In this document: positions 1 to 6,819 of the stretch, one piece after another
Layout: each line of letters starts with the position of its first letter
Numbering within the stretch: the first letter of the stretch is position 1
DNA from: Holosporaceae bacterium
GTDB taxonomy: Bacteria > Pseudomonadota > Alphaproteobacteria > UBA3830
Assembly: GCA_031262635.1 (NCBI GenBank)
Contig: JAISHN010000064.1
Span: 1-9,070 of the forward strand
Length of the DNA: 9,070 nucleotides
Direction of reading: 5' to 3'
Notes under the pieces: model-generated
Databases searched by the model: none
What the model was told of the DNA's origin: nothing
The model's input: only the letters and a program-made list of their open reading frames with translations
Made by a program: the position numbers and the translations under genes

Positions 1-2
1 CT

Positions 3-117
3 CGCCGTAGTTCCAGCTACAAAAAATTCTAACAGCTTCCCTTGAACTTTTTCTCCTAATTTACAATTCCTTATCCACATACCAACATCCTAACACTCCT
101 CGCGTCAGGCGCCAGGC
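3..117 (+). repeat. Dispersed ~115-bp repeat, copy 1
   Basis: This segment matches 2151-2265 in the same orientation with about 10 mismatches and no gaps, so roughly 90% identity by eye. It starts with CGCCGTAGTTCCAGCTAC and ends around GCGTCAGGCGCC. It lies 3' of rpe, separated from its stop by about 115 nt in which I see no gene. It contains TTATCCACA, a perfect DnaA-box sequence. The left boundary may lie outside the window. It shows no convincing ORF and no resemblance to an insertion sequence end that I recognise. Together with copy 2 it brackets the rpmE-thyX-rpe block. Confidence 0.85.
71..79 (+). promoter_or_regulatory. DnaA-box sequence TTATCCACA in repeat copy 1
   Basis: The 9-mer TTATCCACA is identical to the strongest E. 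coli DnaA box. It sits in a conserved stretch of the repeat (ATTTACAATTCCTTATCCAC) that is unchanged between the two copies. No cluster of further boxes or AT-rich unwinding region is visible, so this is not evidence of an origin. Binding by DnaA is an inference from sequence identity alone, and one 9-mer can occur by chance. Confidence 0.35.
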
Positions 118-219
118 CCAAAATTTTTTCAAGATCAAAAAAGCTCGGGATTCAATATAGAGAAGCGCTAAATTCGGAAATATGACGGATTTAAAAGGCT
201 TTGATTACCAATGCCCAAA

Positions 220-236
220 ATAAGCAAAACGCTTAT
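220..236 (-). terminator. Weak hairpin at the end of rpe, possible intrinsic terminator
   Basis: On the minus strand a 6-bp stem ATAAGC/GCTTAT with loop GTTTT is followed at once by TTTT. The hairpin begins inside the last codons of rpe and includes its stop codon. The stem is AT-rich and the T-run short, so it would be a weak terminator. It is the only hairpin-plus-T-run candidate seen downstream of the rpmE-thyX-rpe operon in this window. Confidence 0.3.
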
Positions 237-871
237 CCGTAAGACTTTAATTTCCTTATCGCTTCGGCGTAGTCTGGATTTTTAAACGCGTATGAGCCGG
301 ATACGAAAGCGTCGGCTCCGCATTTCACGCATTCGCCGATCGTTTCGTCCGTTATTCCGCCGTCGACGCAAATTTCTATGGACGGCGGCAGTCTTTCTTT
401 TAATTTTGCGATCTTCTTCAATTGCGATTTTATGAAACTCTGTCCCGAGCTTCCAGGGTTTACGCTCATTACGATCACCATGTCCAGAATGTCGTAACAA
501 TACTCTAGAACGTCGATCGGGGTCGAGGGATTCAACGCCGCGCCGGCTTTTTTCCCAAAAGATTTTATGTAATTAAGATTGCGGTGCAGATGCCTGCTTG
601 CCTCCGCGTGGACGATGATCGTGTCCGCTCCCGCTTTAGAGAAATTTTCAACGTGTCTGTAGGGATTCTCCACCATTAAGTGAACGTCGAATCGTAGGTT
701 CGTCAATTTTCTATGAGCGGCGACAACATGATGACCAAACGTGATTGAGTCGACGAAAGCCCCGTCCATAACGTCCCAATGAATCGCGTCCGCGCCGGCT
801 TTTTCTATAGCGATCAGCTCTTCTTTCAATCTTGTGGGATCGGCGGACAACATCGAGGGATAAATAAACAT
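233..871 (-). CDS. rpe: Ribulose-phosphate 3-epimerase
   Basis: Interconverts D-ribulose 5-phosphate and D-xylulose 5-phosphate in the cytosolic pentose phosphate pathway. The 212-residue protein is of normal length for this TIM-barrel family. Expected active-site elements are visible: PSMLSAD (Ser9), IHWDVMDG (His31 and catalytic Asp33), FDVHLMVENP (His64), and CVDGGIT with the second catalytic Asp170; metal-ligand roles are assigned from the known family. The phosphate-binding loop reads NPGSSGQSF where NPGFGGQ is usual, which is an odd substitution. The ATG is preceded by AAGGA at 7 nt, and this ribosome site overlaps the thyX stop codon, 3 nt upstream of the start, so translation is probably coupled. 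It is the last gene of the rpmE-thyX-rpe operon. Confidence 0.96.
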   Translation of the reverse strand: MFIYPSMLSADPTRLKEELIAIEKAGADAIHWDVMDGAFVDSITFGHHVVAAHRKLTNLRFDVHLMVENPYRHVENFSKAGADTIIVHAEASRHLHRNLNYIKSFGKKAGAALNPSTPIDVLEYCYDILDMVIVMSVNPGSSGQSFIKSQLKKIAKLKERLPPSIEICVDGGITDETIGECVKCGADAFVSGSYAFKNPDYAEAIRKLKSYG

Positions 872-874
872 TTT

Positions 875-1786
875 CTAATCCTTAATATCGAAAGCAGTCG
901 CGAACTCAAACCACTCGCCTTTGCTCAACCCGCTGTTTTCCTGGGTAATTTTCTCGCCTTTTAACATGCGTTTTAATAATCCCGCGCGCGTTTTTGATAG
1001 AACGACCGCGTCTTTTCTGTAATTGACGAAAGCGTCGTAAACAATCGGCGTCCATCTTTTCACGATATCTAAAATAACCTTCGCGTACTCTCTGATTTCA
1101 TACTGAGCGTGAGAATCCTCTCTTAGCTTTAAGAAATGCAGTAAGTTGTGAAGATCCATTTTCCAGTACATCTCCGTATATACGCTTACCGGCAGAACCG
1201 TCCGCGCCAATTCTCTAGCGAGCGACAGATCGTCGATCATATGCAAATATTTTTCGTAAGCGTCGCGACTAGAATTCTTTAAAATCTCTAAAATCTCTTT
1301 AGAGCTAGCTTCGTCCAATTTGTCGTCGGATTTTCCTTGCTTATTATTTTTCGATTGTTTGGAAAGTTGAGAATTCTTGGGGATATAAAAATCCGCGCTG
1401 AGAACGGAATATCTCGCCGAATATTCGTTCATGCTGGCCGTCCGATGGCGAACCCACTGACGAGCGACGAACATAGGCATTTTTAGATGCAGTTTAATCT
1501 CGCACATCTCAAACGGAGTCGTATGACTATGTCGCATGAGATAATTTATCAATCCGCGATCTTCTTGAACTTTCTTTGTGCCGGCTCCGTATGAAACGCG
1601 AGCCGCCTGAACTATCGACGCGTCGGTTCCCATATAATCCACGACGCGGATAAAACCATGATCCAATACCGGAATCGGTTTATACAATATTTCCTCCAGT
1701 CCAGGGGAAGTTATTCTAACCGTTTCCGAACGAAACTCGTTTTTCAGAGCGTCGATTTGCTCTTTAGATGAATCCGCGGCGTTCAT
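875..1786 (-). CDS. thyX: Flavin-dependent thymidylate synthase ThyX
   Basis: Makes dTMP from dUMP with methylene-tetrahydrofolate as carbon donor and FAD/NADPH as reductant, replacing ThyA. The diagnostic ThyX motif RHRxxSxNExSxRYS is complete at residues 113-127 (RHRTASMNEYSARYS). Further family blocks are DHGFIRVVDYMG (42-53), RHSHTTPFEMCE (85-96) and the substrate-binding region RELARTVLP...MYWKMDLHNLLHFLKLR (191-222). The 303-residue length fits the somewhat long alphaproteobacterial form. A lysine- and serine-rich hydrophilic stretch at about 138-162 falls where this subfamily carries a variable insertion, probably a surface loop. The start has only a weak purine-rich ribosome site, but the gene follows rpmE by 17 nt and precedes rpe by 3 nt, so it is co-transcribed with both. 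No thyA is present in the window. Confidence 0.97.
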   Translation of the reverse strand: MNAADSSKEQIDALKNEFRSETVRITSPGLEEILYKPIPVLDHGFIRVVDYMGTDASIVQAARVSYGAGTKKVQEDRGLINYLMRHSHTTPFEMCEIKLHLKMPMFVARQWVRHRTASMNEYSARYSVLSADFYIPKNSQLSKQSKNNKQGKSDDKLDEASSKEILEILKNSSRDAYEKYLHMIDDLSLARELARTVLPVSVYTEMYWKMDLHNLLHFLKLREDSHAQYEIREYAKVILDIVKRWTPIVYDAFVNYRKDAVVLSKTRAGLLKRMLKGEKITQENSGLSKGEWFEFATAFDIKD

Positions 1787-1803
1787 ATTTTAACCGCTCG
1801 CGA

Positions 1804-2031
1804 TTAAGAAGTTTTAATGCCGAAAGCCTGATAACGATTCTTAAATTTCGCCAACTGTCCGCCGGTATCTACCAATTGACGCACGCCAGTCCAAGCGGGA
1901 TGGGATTTTGAATCAATATCCAACTTTAACGTATCTCCTTCTTTTCCCCATGTGGATCTGGTTTTAAAAGTAAAACCGTCCGTCATGACTACGTTTATTT
2001 CGTGATAATTTGGATGAATGTCTTTTTTCAT
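1804..2031 (-). CDS. rpmE: 50S ribosomal protein L31
   Basis: Structural protein of the large ribosomal subunit. The 75-residue product begins MKKDIHPNYHEINVVMTDG and has the alphaproteobacterial signature blocks STWGKEGDTLKLDID, SHPAWTG and KFKNRYQAFG. It lacks the CxxC zinc-binding cysteines of C+ type L31, as is common in alphaproteobacteria. The reading frame stays open to an ATG at 2103, but the 24 extra residues do not belong to the family. The ATG at 2031 has AAAGG at 8 nt, so I place the start there. It is the first gene of the operon with thyX (17 nt downstream) and rpe, and a plausible sigma-70 promoter lies immediately upstream at 2060-2088. Confidence 0.95.
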   Translation of the reverse strand: MKKDIHPNYHEINVVMTDGFTFKTRSTWGKEGDTLKLDIDSKSHPAWTGVRQLVDTGGQLAKFKNRYQAFGIKTS

Positions 2032-2059
2032 GAAGATGACCTTTTTAGTACAGCGACGC

Positions 2060-2088
2060 ATGTTACCCAAAGTTTGAAAAAATAACAA
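2060..2088 (-). promoter_or_regulatory. Candidate sigma-70 promoter of the rpmE-thyX-rpe operon
   Basis: On the minus strand TTGTTA (2083-2088) and TAACAT (2060-2065) are separated by 17 nt, each matching the -35/-10 consensus at 4 of 6 positions. Initiation near 2053 would give a leader of roughly 20 nt before the L31 start, enough for its AAAGG ribosome site. Spacing and placement are good, but the boxes are only moderate matches and no other support exists. Confidence 0.4.
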
Positions 2089-2150
2089 TAGGCGCAAGTT
2101 CAATCGTTTCTTCTATCTCTATCCTCCCAAAAAATCTTTCGCTCCTTTCC

Positions 2151-2265
2151 CGCCGTAGTTCCAGCTACAAAAAATTCTAACAGTTTCCCTTGAATCTTTT
2201 CGCTTAATTTACAATTCCTTATCCACATCCCAACACCTTAACACTCCTCGCGTCAGGCGCCTGCC
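2151..2265 (+). repeat. Dispersed ~115-bp repeat, copy 2
   Basis: Direct copy of the repeat at 3-117, with about 10 mismatches and no gaps. Its right end touches the ileS stop codon (2268-2270), so ileS has no 3' spacer of its own. This copy contains a perfect 10-bp palindrome CAGGCGCCTG, which copy 1 has lost by substitution. The rest of the 2104-2267 gap is AT-rich leader sequence of rpmE. The two copies stand in the same orientation on either side of rpmE-thyX-rpe. Confidence 0.85.
2219..2227 (+). promoter_or_regulatory. DnaA-box sequence TTATCCACA in repeat copy 2
   Basis: Same 9-mer at the same offset inside the repeat as in copy 1, unchanged although neighbouring positions differ between copies. 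It suggests that members of this repeat family carry a DnaA-binding sequence. Function is inferred only from identity to the consensus. Confidence 0.35.
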
Positions 2266-2267
2266 CC

Positions 2268-5015
2268 CTAAAAATTCATCCGTTCTAAAACCTTTCGACA
2301 TCTTTCGCATATTTTATCCGCGGTTAGAGTCTTGCAAACTTTCCAACATCTTTCGCATTTTTCTCCTTCGGCAGGCGAGACGACTACGCCGATATTATTT
2401 TCGCCAGTGAACGCGCCGTCTGGAATCGCTTCGTTTCTGATTTTCGCGCCGGAAGTTATCGCGATTTCTTCCCAAAATGATTCGTCTTTAATTGGGACGA
2501 TTCCGTCGGGATCGAAAATTTCGACGCTAGCTTGTAGGCTTGATCCGATGACTTTATCTTTTCGAGCGATTTCCAACGCCGCCGTCGCGGTTTTTCTAAT
2601 CTCTTTTATTTTGTTGATTTTGTCGCATAGTTTTTGATCGCGCCATTTTTCGTTTGGAATCGAGAAGCTCTCCAAATGAACGCTGGAAGAATCGCAAACG
2701 CTAAGCCGCGCTTCCTCCGCTGTAAAAACGATTATTGGAGCGAGCCAACGAACTATATGCTGAAACAACTCGTTCAACGCATATCTATACGCTTTGCGTT
2801 TTGTATCGTTTTTATGATCGCAGTAAAGGCAGTCTTTTCGTATGTCGAAAAAGAACGACGACAAATCGATAGCGCAGAAATTATAGAGCGTTGAAAAATA
2901 TCTGTTGATATCGTATGAATCGACGCATGCAGTTAATTCTTCGCGAATCTCCGTCAGTCTATGCAACGCCCATTTTTCGAGATCGGGCAGATCGTCGTAG
3001 GAAACGGCCTCGACGGAAGGATCGTATCCCGACAACGCGCCCAGAGCGTATTTCAACGTATTGCGAAGCTTGCGGTAAACGTCTTCCAGCTGTTTTAAAA
3101 TATTCTTCCCGAGTTTGAGATCCTGCGTAAAATCGCTGCAGGAAACCCACATTCTAAAGATATCCGCGCCGAGATTTTTTACTATCTCGTCCAGCGTGAC
3201 GACGTTTCCCAACGACTTAGACATCTTCCGCCCTTTTTCGTCGACGATGAAACCGTGGGTCATCACCGCCTTAAACGGAGCGCCGCCGAAAGTCCCGCAG
3301 CAATTGAGCAGCGAATGCTGAAACCATCCGCGGTGTTGATCCGACCCTTCGACGTACATGTCCGCTTTCAGACTCGGATCGTCTTTTTTCACGACGTAGG
3401 CGTAGGTCGACGCGCTTTCAAACCATACGTCCAGCGTATCAAAAATCTGTTCGTAATCCGCCGCCTTGTATTTATCGCCGAGAAAAATCTGCGGGTCTTT
3501 TGAAAACCACGCGTTTGATCCTTCTCGCGCGAAAACGTCGGCGATTCGGCTTATCACTTCGATATCTCGCAGCGGCTCGCCGGTCTTCTTCTCGACGAAC
3601 AACGGAAGAGGAACTCCCCAAACGCGCTGCCGCGAGACGCACCAATCGCCGCGATTTTCGACGAATGATTTTATGCGATTGTAGCCCTGCTTTGGAATCC
3701 ATTTTGTTTTTTCGATTTCCGCGAGAGCCTTTTGACGCAGGCCTGTATTGTCCATGCTGATAAACCACTGAGCGGTCGTTCTAAAAATCAGCGGAGCTTT
3801 CGAACGCCACGAATGAGGATAGCTATGCTTGATAGTCGTTCTAAAAAGCAACGCTCCAACGTCGTTTAGAGCTTGCTGCATTTCTTCGTCGATTTTGAAA
3901 ATATGCTTTCCTGCGAACATCGGAACTTCATCGTAGTAAAGTCCGGCTTCGTTTACTGTTCGCGGAACTTTTACGCCAAATTTTTTGCAAACGTTGAAGT
4001 CGTCTACGCCGTGCCCGGGAGCCGTATGAACTAAGCCCGTTCCCGCGTCGGTCTCGACGTGATCTCCGTGAATCAGCGGAACGTCAAAATCATATCCCGT
4101 TTTAAAAAACGGATGACGACAGATCGTATCCTCTAAAAGCTCTCCTGAAAATTCTCGTAAAACTTCGCATTCAATTCCAGTCGTTTGCGAAAAATTTTCG
4201 ACGAGGTCTTTTGCGACGACAATTCTTTTGCCGTCCATTTTCAGCAGACAATACGTTATGTCTTTCGAATAACATATCGCTCTGTTTCCTGGAATAGTCC
4301 AAGGAGTCGTCGTCCAAATTACGCAATACGCATCTTGCAAAAAGTCGACTGGAGAAGATTTAACCGCGAACGCGACGTAAATGCTCGAGGATTTTTTATC
4401 CATATACTCGATTTCCGCGTCCGCAAGAGCCGTTTGTTCGACGACCGACCAGAAAACCGGTTTTTCTCCTCTATATAAGCTTCCGTCGACGATAAATTTC
4501 CCGATCTGCCGGATTACGGTCGCTTCCGATTCCTTATTCATAGTGAGATACGGATTTTCCCAATCGCCGCTTACGCCTAAACGCTTAAAGCCCTCGCGTT
4601 GAACGTTTATCCAGCGCTCGGCGAATTCTTTGCACATGTTTCTAAATTCGGCGATGGGAACGTCTTCTTTTCTTTGGCCTTTTTCCCGCAGTTGTTCTTC
4701 AATTTTCCATTCGATCGGCAAACCGTGGCAATCCCAACCAGGAATGAACGGCGCGTCGAACCCTTGCATGCGCTTCATGCGGATTATTATGTCTTTGATG
4801 ACCTTATTCATCGCGGTTCCGGCGTGCGGATTTCCGTTTGCAAAAGGAGGCCCGTCGTGGAGAATAAATTTCTCGCAGCCCTTTCGCGCGGCTCTCGATT
4901 TATTATAAATATCGGATTTATTCCAATATTCTAAAATTTCCGGCTCTTTTTGCGAAAGCGCGCCTCGCATTTGAAAACTAGTTTCAGGAAGAAATATCGT
5001 GTCTTTAAAATTCAT
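2268..5015 (-). CDS. ileS: Isoleucyl-tRNA synthetase
   Basis: Class I aminoacyl-tRNA synthetase that charges tRNA-Ile and edits misactivated valine. The 915-residue protein shows the full domain order. The catalytic Rossmann fold has DGPPFANG (54-61) and the HIGH-equivalent HAGT (64-67), then GWDCHGLPIEWK (93-104). The CP1 editing domain has TTTPWTIPGNRA (235-246) and GTGLVHTAPGHG (325-336). GDWCVSRQRVWG (456-467), the KMSKS loop (597-601), an anticodon-binding helical region and a C-terminal Cys4 zinc ribbon (Cys887, 890, 903, 906) follow. The zinc ribbon marks the standard bacterial type, not the eukaryote-like IleS of Rickettsia. HAGT in place of HIGH/HIGT is unusual in its second position. 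The start ATG has no strong Shine-Dalgarno sequence but fits the family N-terminus. The stop abuts repeat copy 2. Confidence 0.97.
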   Translation of the reverse strand: MNFKDTIFLPETSFQMRGALSQKEPEILEYWNKSDIYNKSRAARKGCEKFILHDGPPFANGNPHAGTAMNKVIKDIIIRMKRMQGFDAPFIPGWDCHGLPIEWKIEEQLREKGQRKEDVPIAEFRNMCKEFAERWINVQREGFKRLGVSGDWENPYLTMNKESEATVIRQIGKFIVDGSLYRGEKPVFWSVVEQTALADAEIEYMDKKSSSIYVAFAVKSSPVDFLQDAYCVIWTTTPWTIPGNRAICYSKDITYCLLKMDGKRIVVAKDLVENFSQTTGIECEVLREFSGELLEDTICRHPFFKTGYDFDVPLIHGDHVETDAGTGLVHTAPGHGVDDFNVCKKFGVKVPRTVNEAGLYYDEVPMFAGKHIFKIDEEMQQALNDVGALLFRTTIKHSYPHSWRSKAPLIFRTTAQWFISMDNTGLRQKALAEIEKTKWIPKQGYNRIKSFVENRGDWCVSRQRVWGVPLPLFVEKKTGEPLRDIEVISRIADVFAREGSNAWFSKDPQIFLGDKYKAADYEQIFDTLDVWFESASTYAYVVKKDDPSLKADMYVEGSDQHRGWFQHSLLNCCGTFGGAPFKAVMTHGFIVDEKGRKMSKSLGNVVTLDEIVKNLGADIFRMWVSCSDFTQDLKLGKNILKQLEDVYRKLRNTLKYALGALSGYDPSVEAVSYDDLPDLEKWALHRLTEIREELTACVDSYDINRYFSTLYNFCAIDLSSFFFDIRKDCLYCDHKNDTKRKAYRYALNELFQHIVRWLAPIIVFTAEEARLSVCDSSSVHLESFSIPNEKWRDQKLCDKINKIKEIRKTATAALEIARKDKVIGSSLQASVEIFDPDGIVPIKDESFWEEIAITSGAKIRNEAIPDGAFTGENNIGVVVSPAEGEKCERCWKVCKTLTADKICERCRKVLERMNF

Positions 5016-5044
5016 GAAAACGCCGCCAAATAAAGCTTTCGCTA

Positions 5045-5073
5045 AAGGTAAAAGACCGACTGAAGAAAGTCAA
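5045..5073 (-). promoter_or_regulatory. ileS: Candidate sigma-70 promoter of ileS
   Basis: On the minus strand TTGACT (5068-5073) and TACCTT (5045-5050) are 17 nt apart, 29 nt ahead of the ileS start codon. The -35 matches 5 of 6 consensus positions but the -10 only 3 of 6. The location just upstream of a divergently oriented gene is sensible. I saw no T-box leader, which would not be expected in a proteobacterium. Confidence 0.3.
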
Positions 5074-5094
5074 TGAAACGCCGCGCTCGAGGAC

Positions 5095-5126
5095 GTCCTT
5101 CTTGCGAACGCTGGCGAAGCTAGAGA
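5095..5126. repeat. Probable degraded copy of the GATCC hairpin repeat core
   Basis: The stretch GTCCTTCTTGCGAACGCTGG followed by CGAAGCTAGAG resembles the repeat core GTCATCCTTGCGAGCGAAGC / GAAGCGAGGAT seen at 8461-8493, with about three quarters of positions matching when one gap is allowed. It lies in the ileS-NUDIX divergent spacer (5016-5239), which is otherwise AT-rich and holds no gene. It could be an old repeat insertion or a chance resemblance of GC-rich sequence. Confidence 0.3.
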
Positions 5127-5239
5127 CGACGAGCTAGTTAGATGATCCCCTTCCAAATTCGGTATGGAAAAAAACTTTAAAAAGCCTTATTATAACGGCC
5201 TAATTGAATTGCCTTTCAGTTAAAATAAAGAGACGTTTT

Positions 5240-5776
5240 ATGCTTAGGAAAAATCTAATAGAAAAACTAGAGCGATATTATCCCGAAGATGAAATCGAGA
5301 AAGTAGATAAAGAAAAAATGCTCGAATTTTTAAGCGTATGCGAAAATTGTTTCGAGCGTTCGCTGCCGGTTGGACATTTTACGGGATCTTGCTGGCTCGA
5401 GAGTTACGACGGCGCGAAATTTCTGTTGGGCGAGCATAAAAAAATGAAATTTTGGGCGCAGCTCGGCGGGCATGCCGACGGCGACGGCGATCTCGTCCGC
5501 GTCGCTCTCAAAGAGGCGCATGAAGAATCGGGATTAAAGGACATCGTCCCGTTATCCGGCGAAATATTCGATATCGGCGTTCATTTAACGCCGGAATATA
5601 AAGGAATCCCCGCCCATTATCATTTTGACGTTAGATTTCTACTCAGAGCGACGAACGAGAACGAAAAATTGCAAATTTCAGACGAGTCCGACGACTTGCG
5701 ATGGTTTGAAACTCTTTCGTCGGACAATCGCAGCTTGAAAAGGATGTATAAAAAGTGGATAAAACTTAGAAGATAA
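5240..5776 (+). CDS. NUDIX hydrolase
   Basis: Cytosolic hydrolase of nucleoside-diphosphate-linked compounds; the substrate cannot be told from sequence. The 178-residue protein has the Nudix box at 77-99, ending KEAHEESGL, which keeps the catalytic REUXEE-type glutamates with Lys for Arg. The first Glu of the canonical GX5E is replaced (GHADGDG). This Gly-Gly-His-x-Asp-Gly-Asp form belongs to a NUDIX subfamily common in environmental and intracellular bacteria. Flanking blocks FERSLPVGHFTGSCWL (38-53), FWAQLGGH (71-78) and HYHFDVRFLL (126-135) also fit it. An upstream in-frame ATG at 5204 would add 12 residues, but the ATG at 5240 has AAGAGA at 6 nt and gives the usual family N-terminus MLRKNL. 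It diverges from ileS and converges on the secreted-protein gene at 5868-6743. Confidence 0.9.
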   Translation: MLRKNLIEKLERYYPEDEIEKVDKEKMLEFLSVCENCFERSLPVGHFTGSCWLESYDGAKFLLGEHKKMKFWAQLGGHADGDGDLVRVALKEAHEESGLKDIVPLSGEIFDIGVHLTPEYKGIPAHYHFDVRFLLRATNENEKLQISDESDDLRWFETLSSDNRSLKRMYKKWIKLRR

Positions 5777-5867
5777 ATTTTGTATTCGGTGAAATTTGAG
5801 CATCTTCTGGATCCTCATTTAATTATGCTCGTTAGAACAATGAAAATACCCGGCATATCTGCGACTA

Positions 5868-6743
5868 TTACGCGCCTCCAGGAGCATCAGCAGCAGGAGG
5901 TTCCGGCGCTCCAGCAATCCCAACATCGTCAGCAGGAAGAGCCGCTGGTTCAGCAATATAAGCGTCTACGGTTTCTAACATTTTATCTAAGGTTCTCCCG
6001 ACTTTATTCTTAGTATCCGCGTCAAGATCACCTGTTGGAAGAAGGCGGCGCATGTCGTTGATCTGTGTTTTTAATTCTTCAGCGATGTGACGACCAAAAC
6101 CTTCTAGTGTTAATAATATAAAACACTCGGTCGCGATATCGTTTGCTTTTTCCCATTTTTTCAATCTTCCCTTTATAGTAGCGCCGTCGGTTAACTCTAC
6201 AGTAGCGCCGGTTACGCCATGAGTATTAACACCCATGCCCATAGCCGTCCTTGAAATAGTATTGCTAAATACTTCTCTAGCGCGATTTTCGGGACGTCTA
6301 TAATCATATCCAAAGTAAGCTCTCATTAGCAAGTTAAGTAATCTAACTTTAAATAGTTTATTGCGTTTTATTTTCGCAGCATAGTCTGCTAATACGCCAC
6401 GCTCCTTTCTTAACTGGCCGCTTAGGTCTACGGCAAATGAATCGGCCGCTTTATCCAATACTTGATGGATTCTATTTCGTTTTTGCGGCGCAGTTCCGTC
6501 GATTGACATTTTTTCCCTTAATTCGTCATGAGCGGTTTTTAAGAGAAAAGTTATATTTGTATCGTCCGCTTCCAACCCTTTAGGCATATAAATTCGCCAA
6601 TTTAGGTCAGGACATAAGCGTTCTATTTCAGCTTTTAACGATCGAATGTCGCCGTCTGCAGCTAAAATCGTTGAACAAGACAAAGCGAAAGCTAGAATAC
6701 TAGAACACAAACTAAAACGAGTTTTTTTAAATATGCTAAACAT
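5868..6743 (-). CDS. Secreted protein of unknown function (paralog of the 6820-7866 product)
   Basis: I do not recognise this family. The 291-residue product starts with a clear Sec signal peptide: basic KKTR, then hydrophobic FSLCSSILAFALSCSTILA, with likely cleavage before ADGD (about residue 28/29), so it is probably exported to the periplasm or beyond. The mature part is mostly helical and charged and ends in an Ala/Pro-rich tail (about 263-291). Two blocks recur in the next gene: GTAPQKRNRI...AAD (83-101) and HGVTG plus DGA (175-188). A TTG at 6755 could be taken as the start, but GGAG sits 6 nt before the ATG at 6743. It lies 76 nt downstream of the 6820-7866 gene on the same strand and may be co-transcribed. 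Two cysteines remain in the mature chain (44, 207). Confidence 0.8.
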   Translation of the reverse strand: MFSIFKKTRFSLCSSILAFALSCSTILAADGDIRSLKAEIERLCPDLNWRIYMPKGLEADDTNITFLLKTAHDELREKMSIDGTAPQKRNRIHQVLDKAADSFAVDLSGQLRKERGVLADYAAKIKRNKLFKVRLLNLLMRAYFGYDYRRPENRAREVFSNTISRTAMGMGVNTHGVTGATVELTDGATIKGRLKKWEKANDIATECFILLTLEGFGRHIAEELKTQINDMRRLLPTGDLDADTKNKVGRTLDKMLETVDAYIAEPAALPADDVGIAGAPEPPAADAPGGA

Positions 6744-6749
6744 TATTGA

Positions 6750-6753
6750 CTCC
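6750..6753 (-). promoter_or_regulatory. Ribosome binding site fixing the start at 6743
   Basis: GGAG on the minus strand with a 6-nt spacer to the ATG at 6743. The alternative in-frame TTG codon at 6753-6755 overlaps this site, so the ATG is the better start and gives a cleaner signal peptide. Confidence 0.6.
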
Positions 6754-6819
6754 AAAGATAAATTAGTAATAATCTGAGGCGATTTCCTTTTAGAAGCCGC
6801 TCTCAGAATTTTAGGTTAG

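Noticed and set aside
2032..2103. N-terminal extension of L31 to an upstream in-frame ATG
   Set aside because: The 24 added residues are foreign to the family, and the internal ATG at 2031 has a ribosome site and the canonical MKKDIHP start.
2332..4934. Many plus-strand and alternate-frame ORFs of 60-110 codons across ileS
   Set aside because: All are opposite or out of frame to a full-length, motif-complete IleS and show no family features or ribosome sites of note.
5085..5134. Possible tRNA-like or structured RNA with GCTCG/CGAGC ends
   Set aside because: Only a 5-bp outer stem forms; no T-loop GTTCRA motif, anticodon arm or covering D-arm is present.
5204..5231. Promoter TTGAAT...TAAAGA just before the NUDIX gene
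   Set aside because: Transcription would begin almost at the start codon, beyond the Shine-Dalgarno sequence, and the -10 box is poor.
5798..5830. Inverted repeat GAGCAT...ATGCTC between the convergent NUDIX and secreted-protein genes
   Set aside because: Six-bp stem with a loop of about 21 nt and no T-run; too weak to call a terminator.
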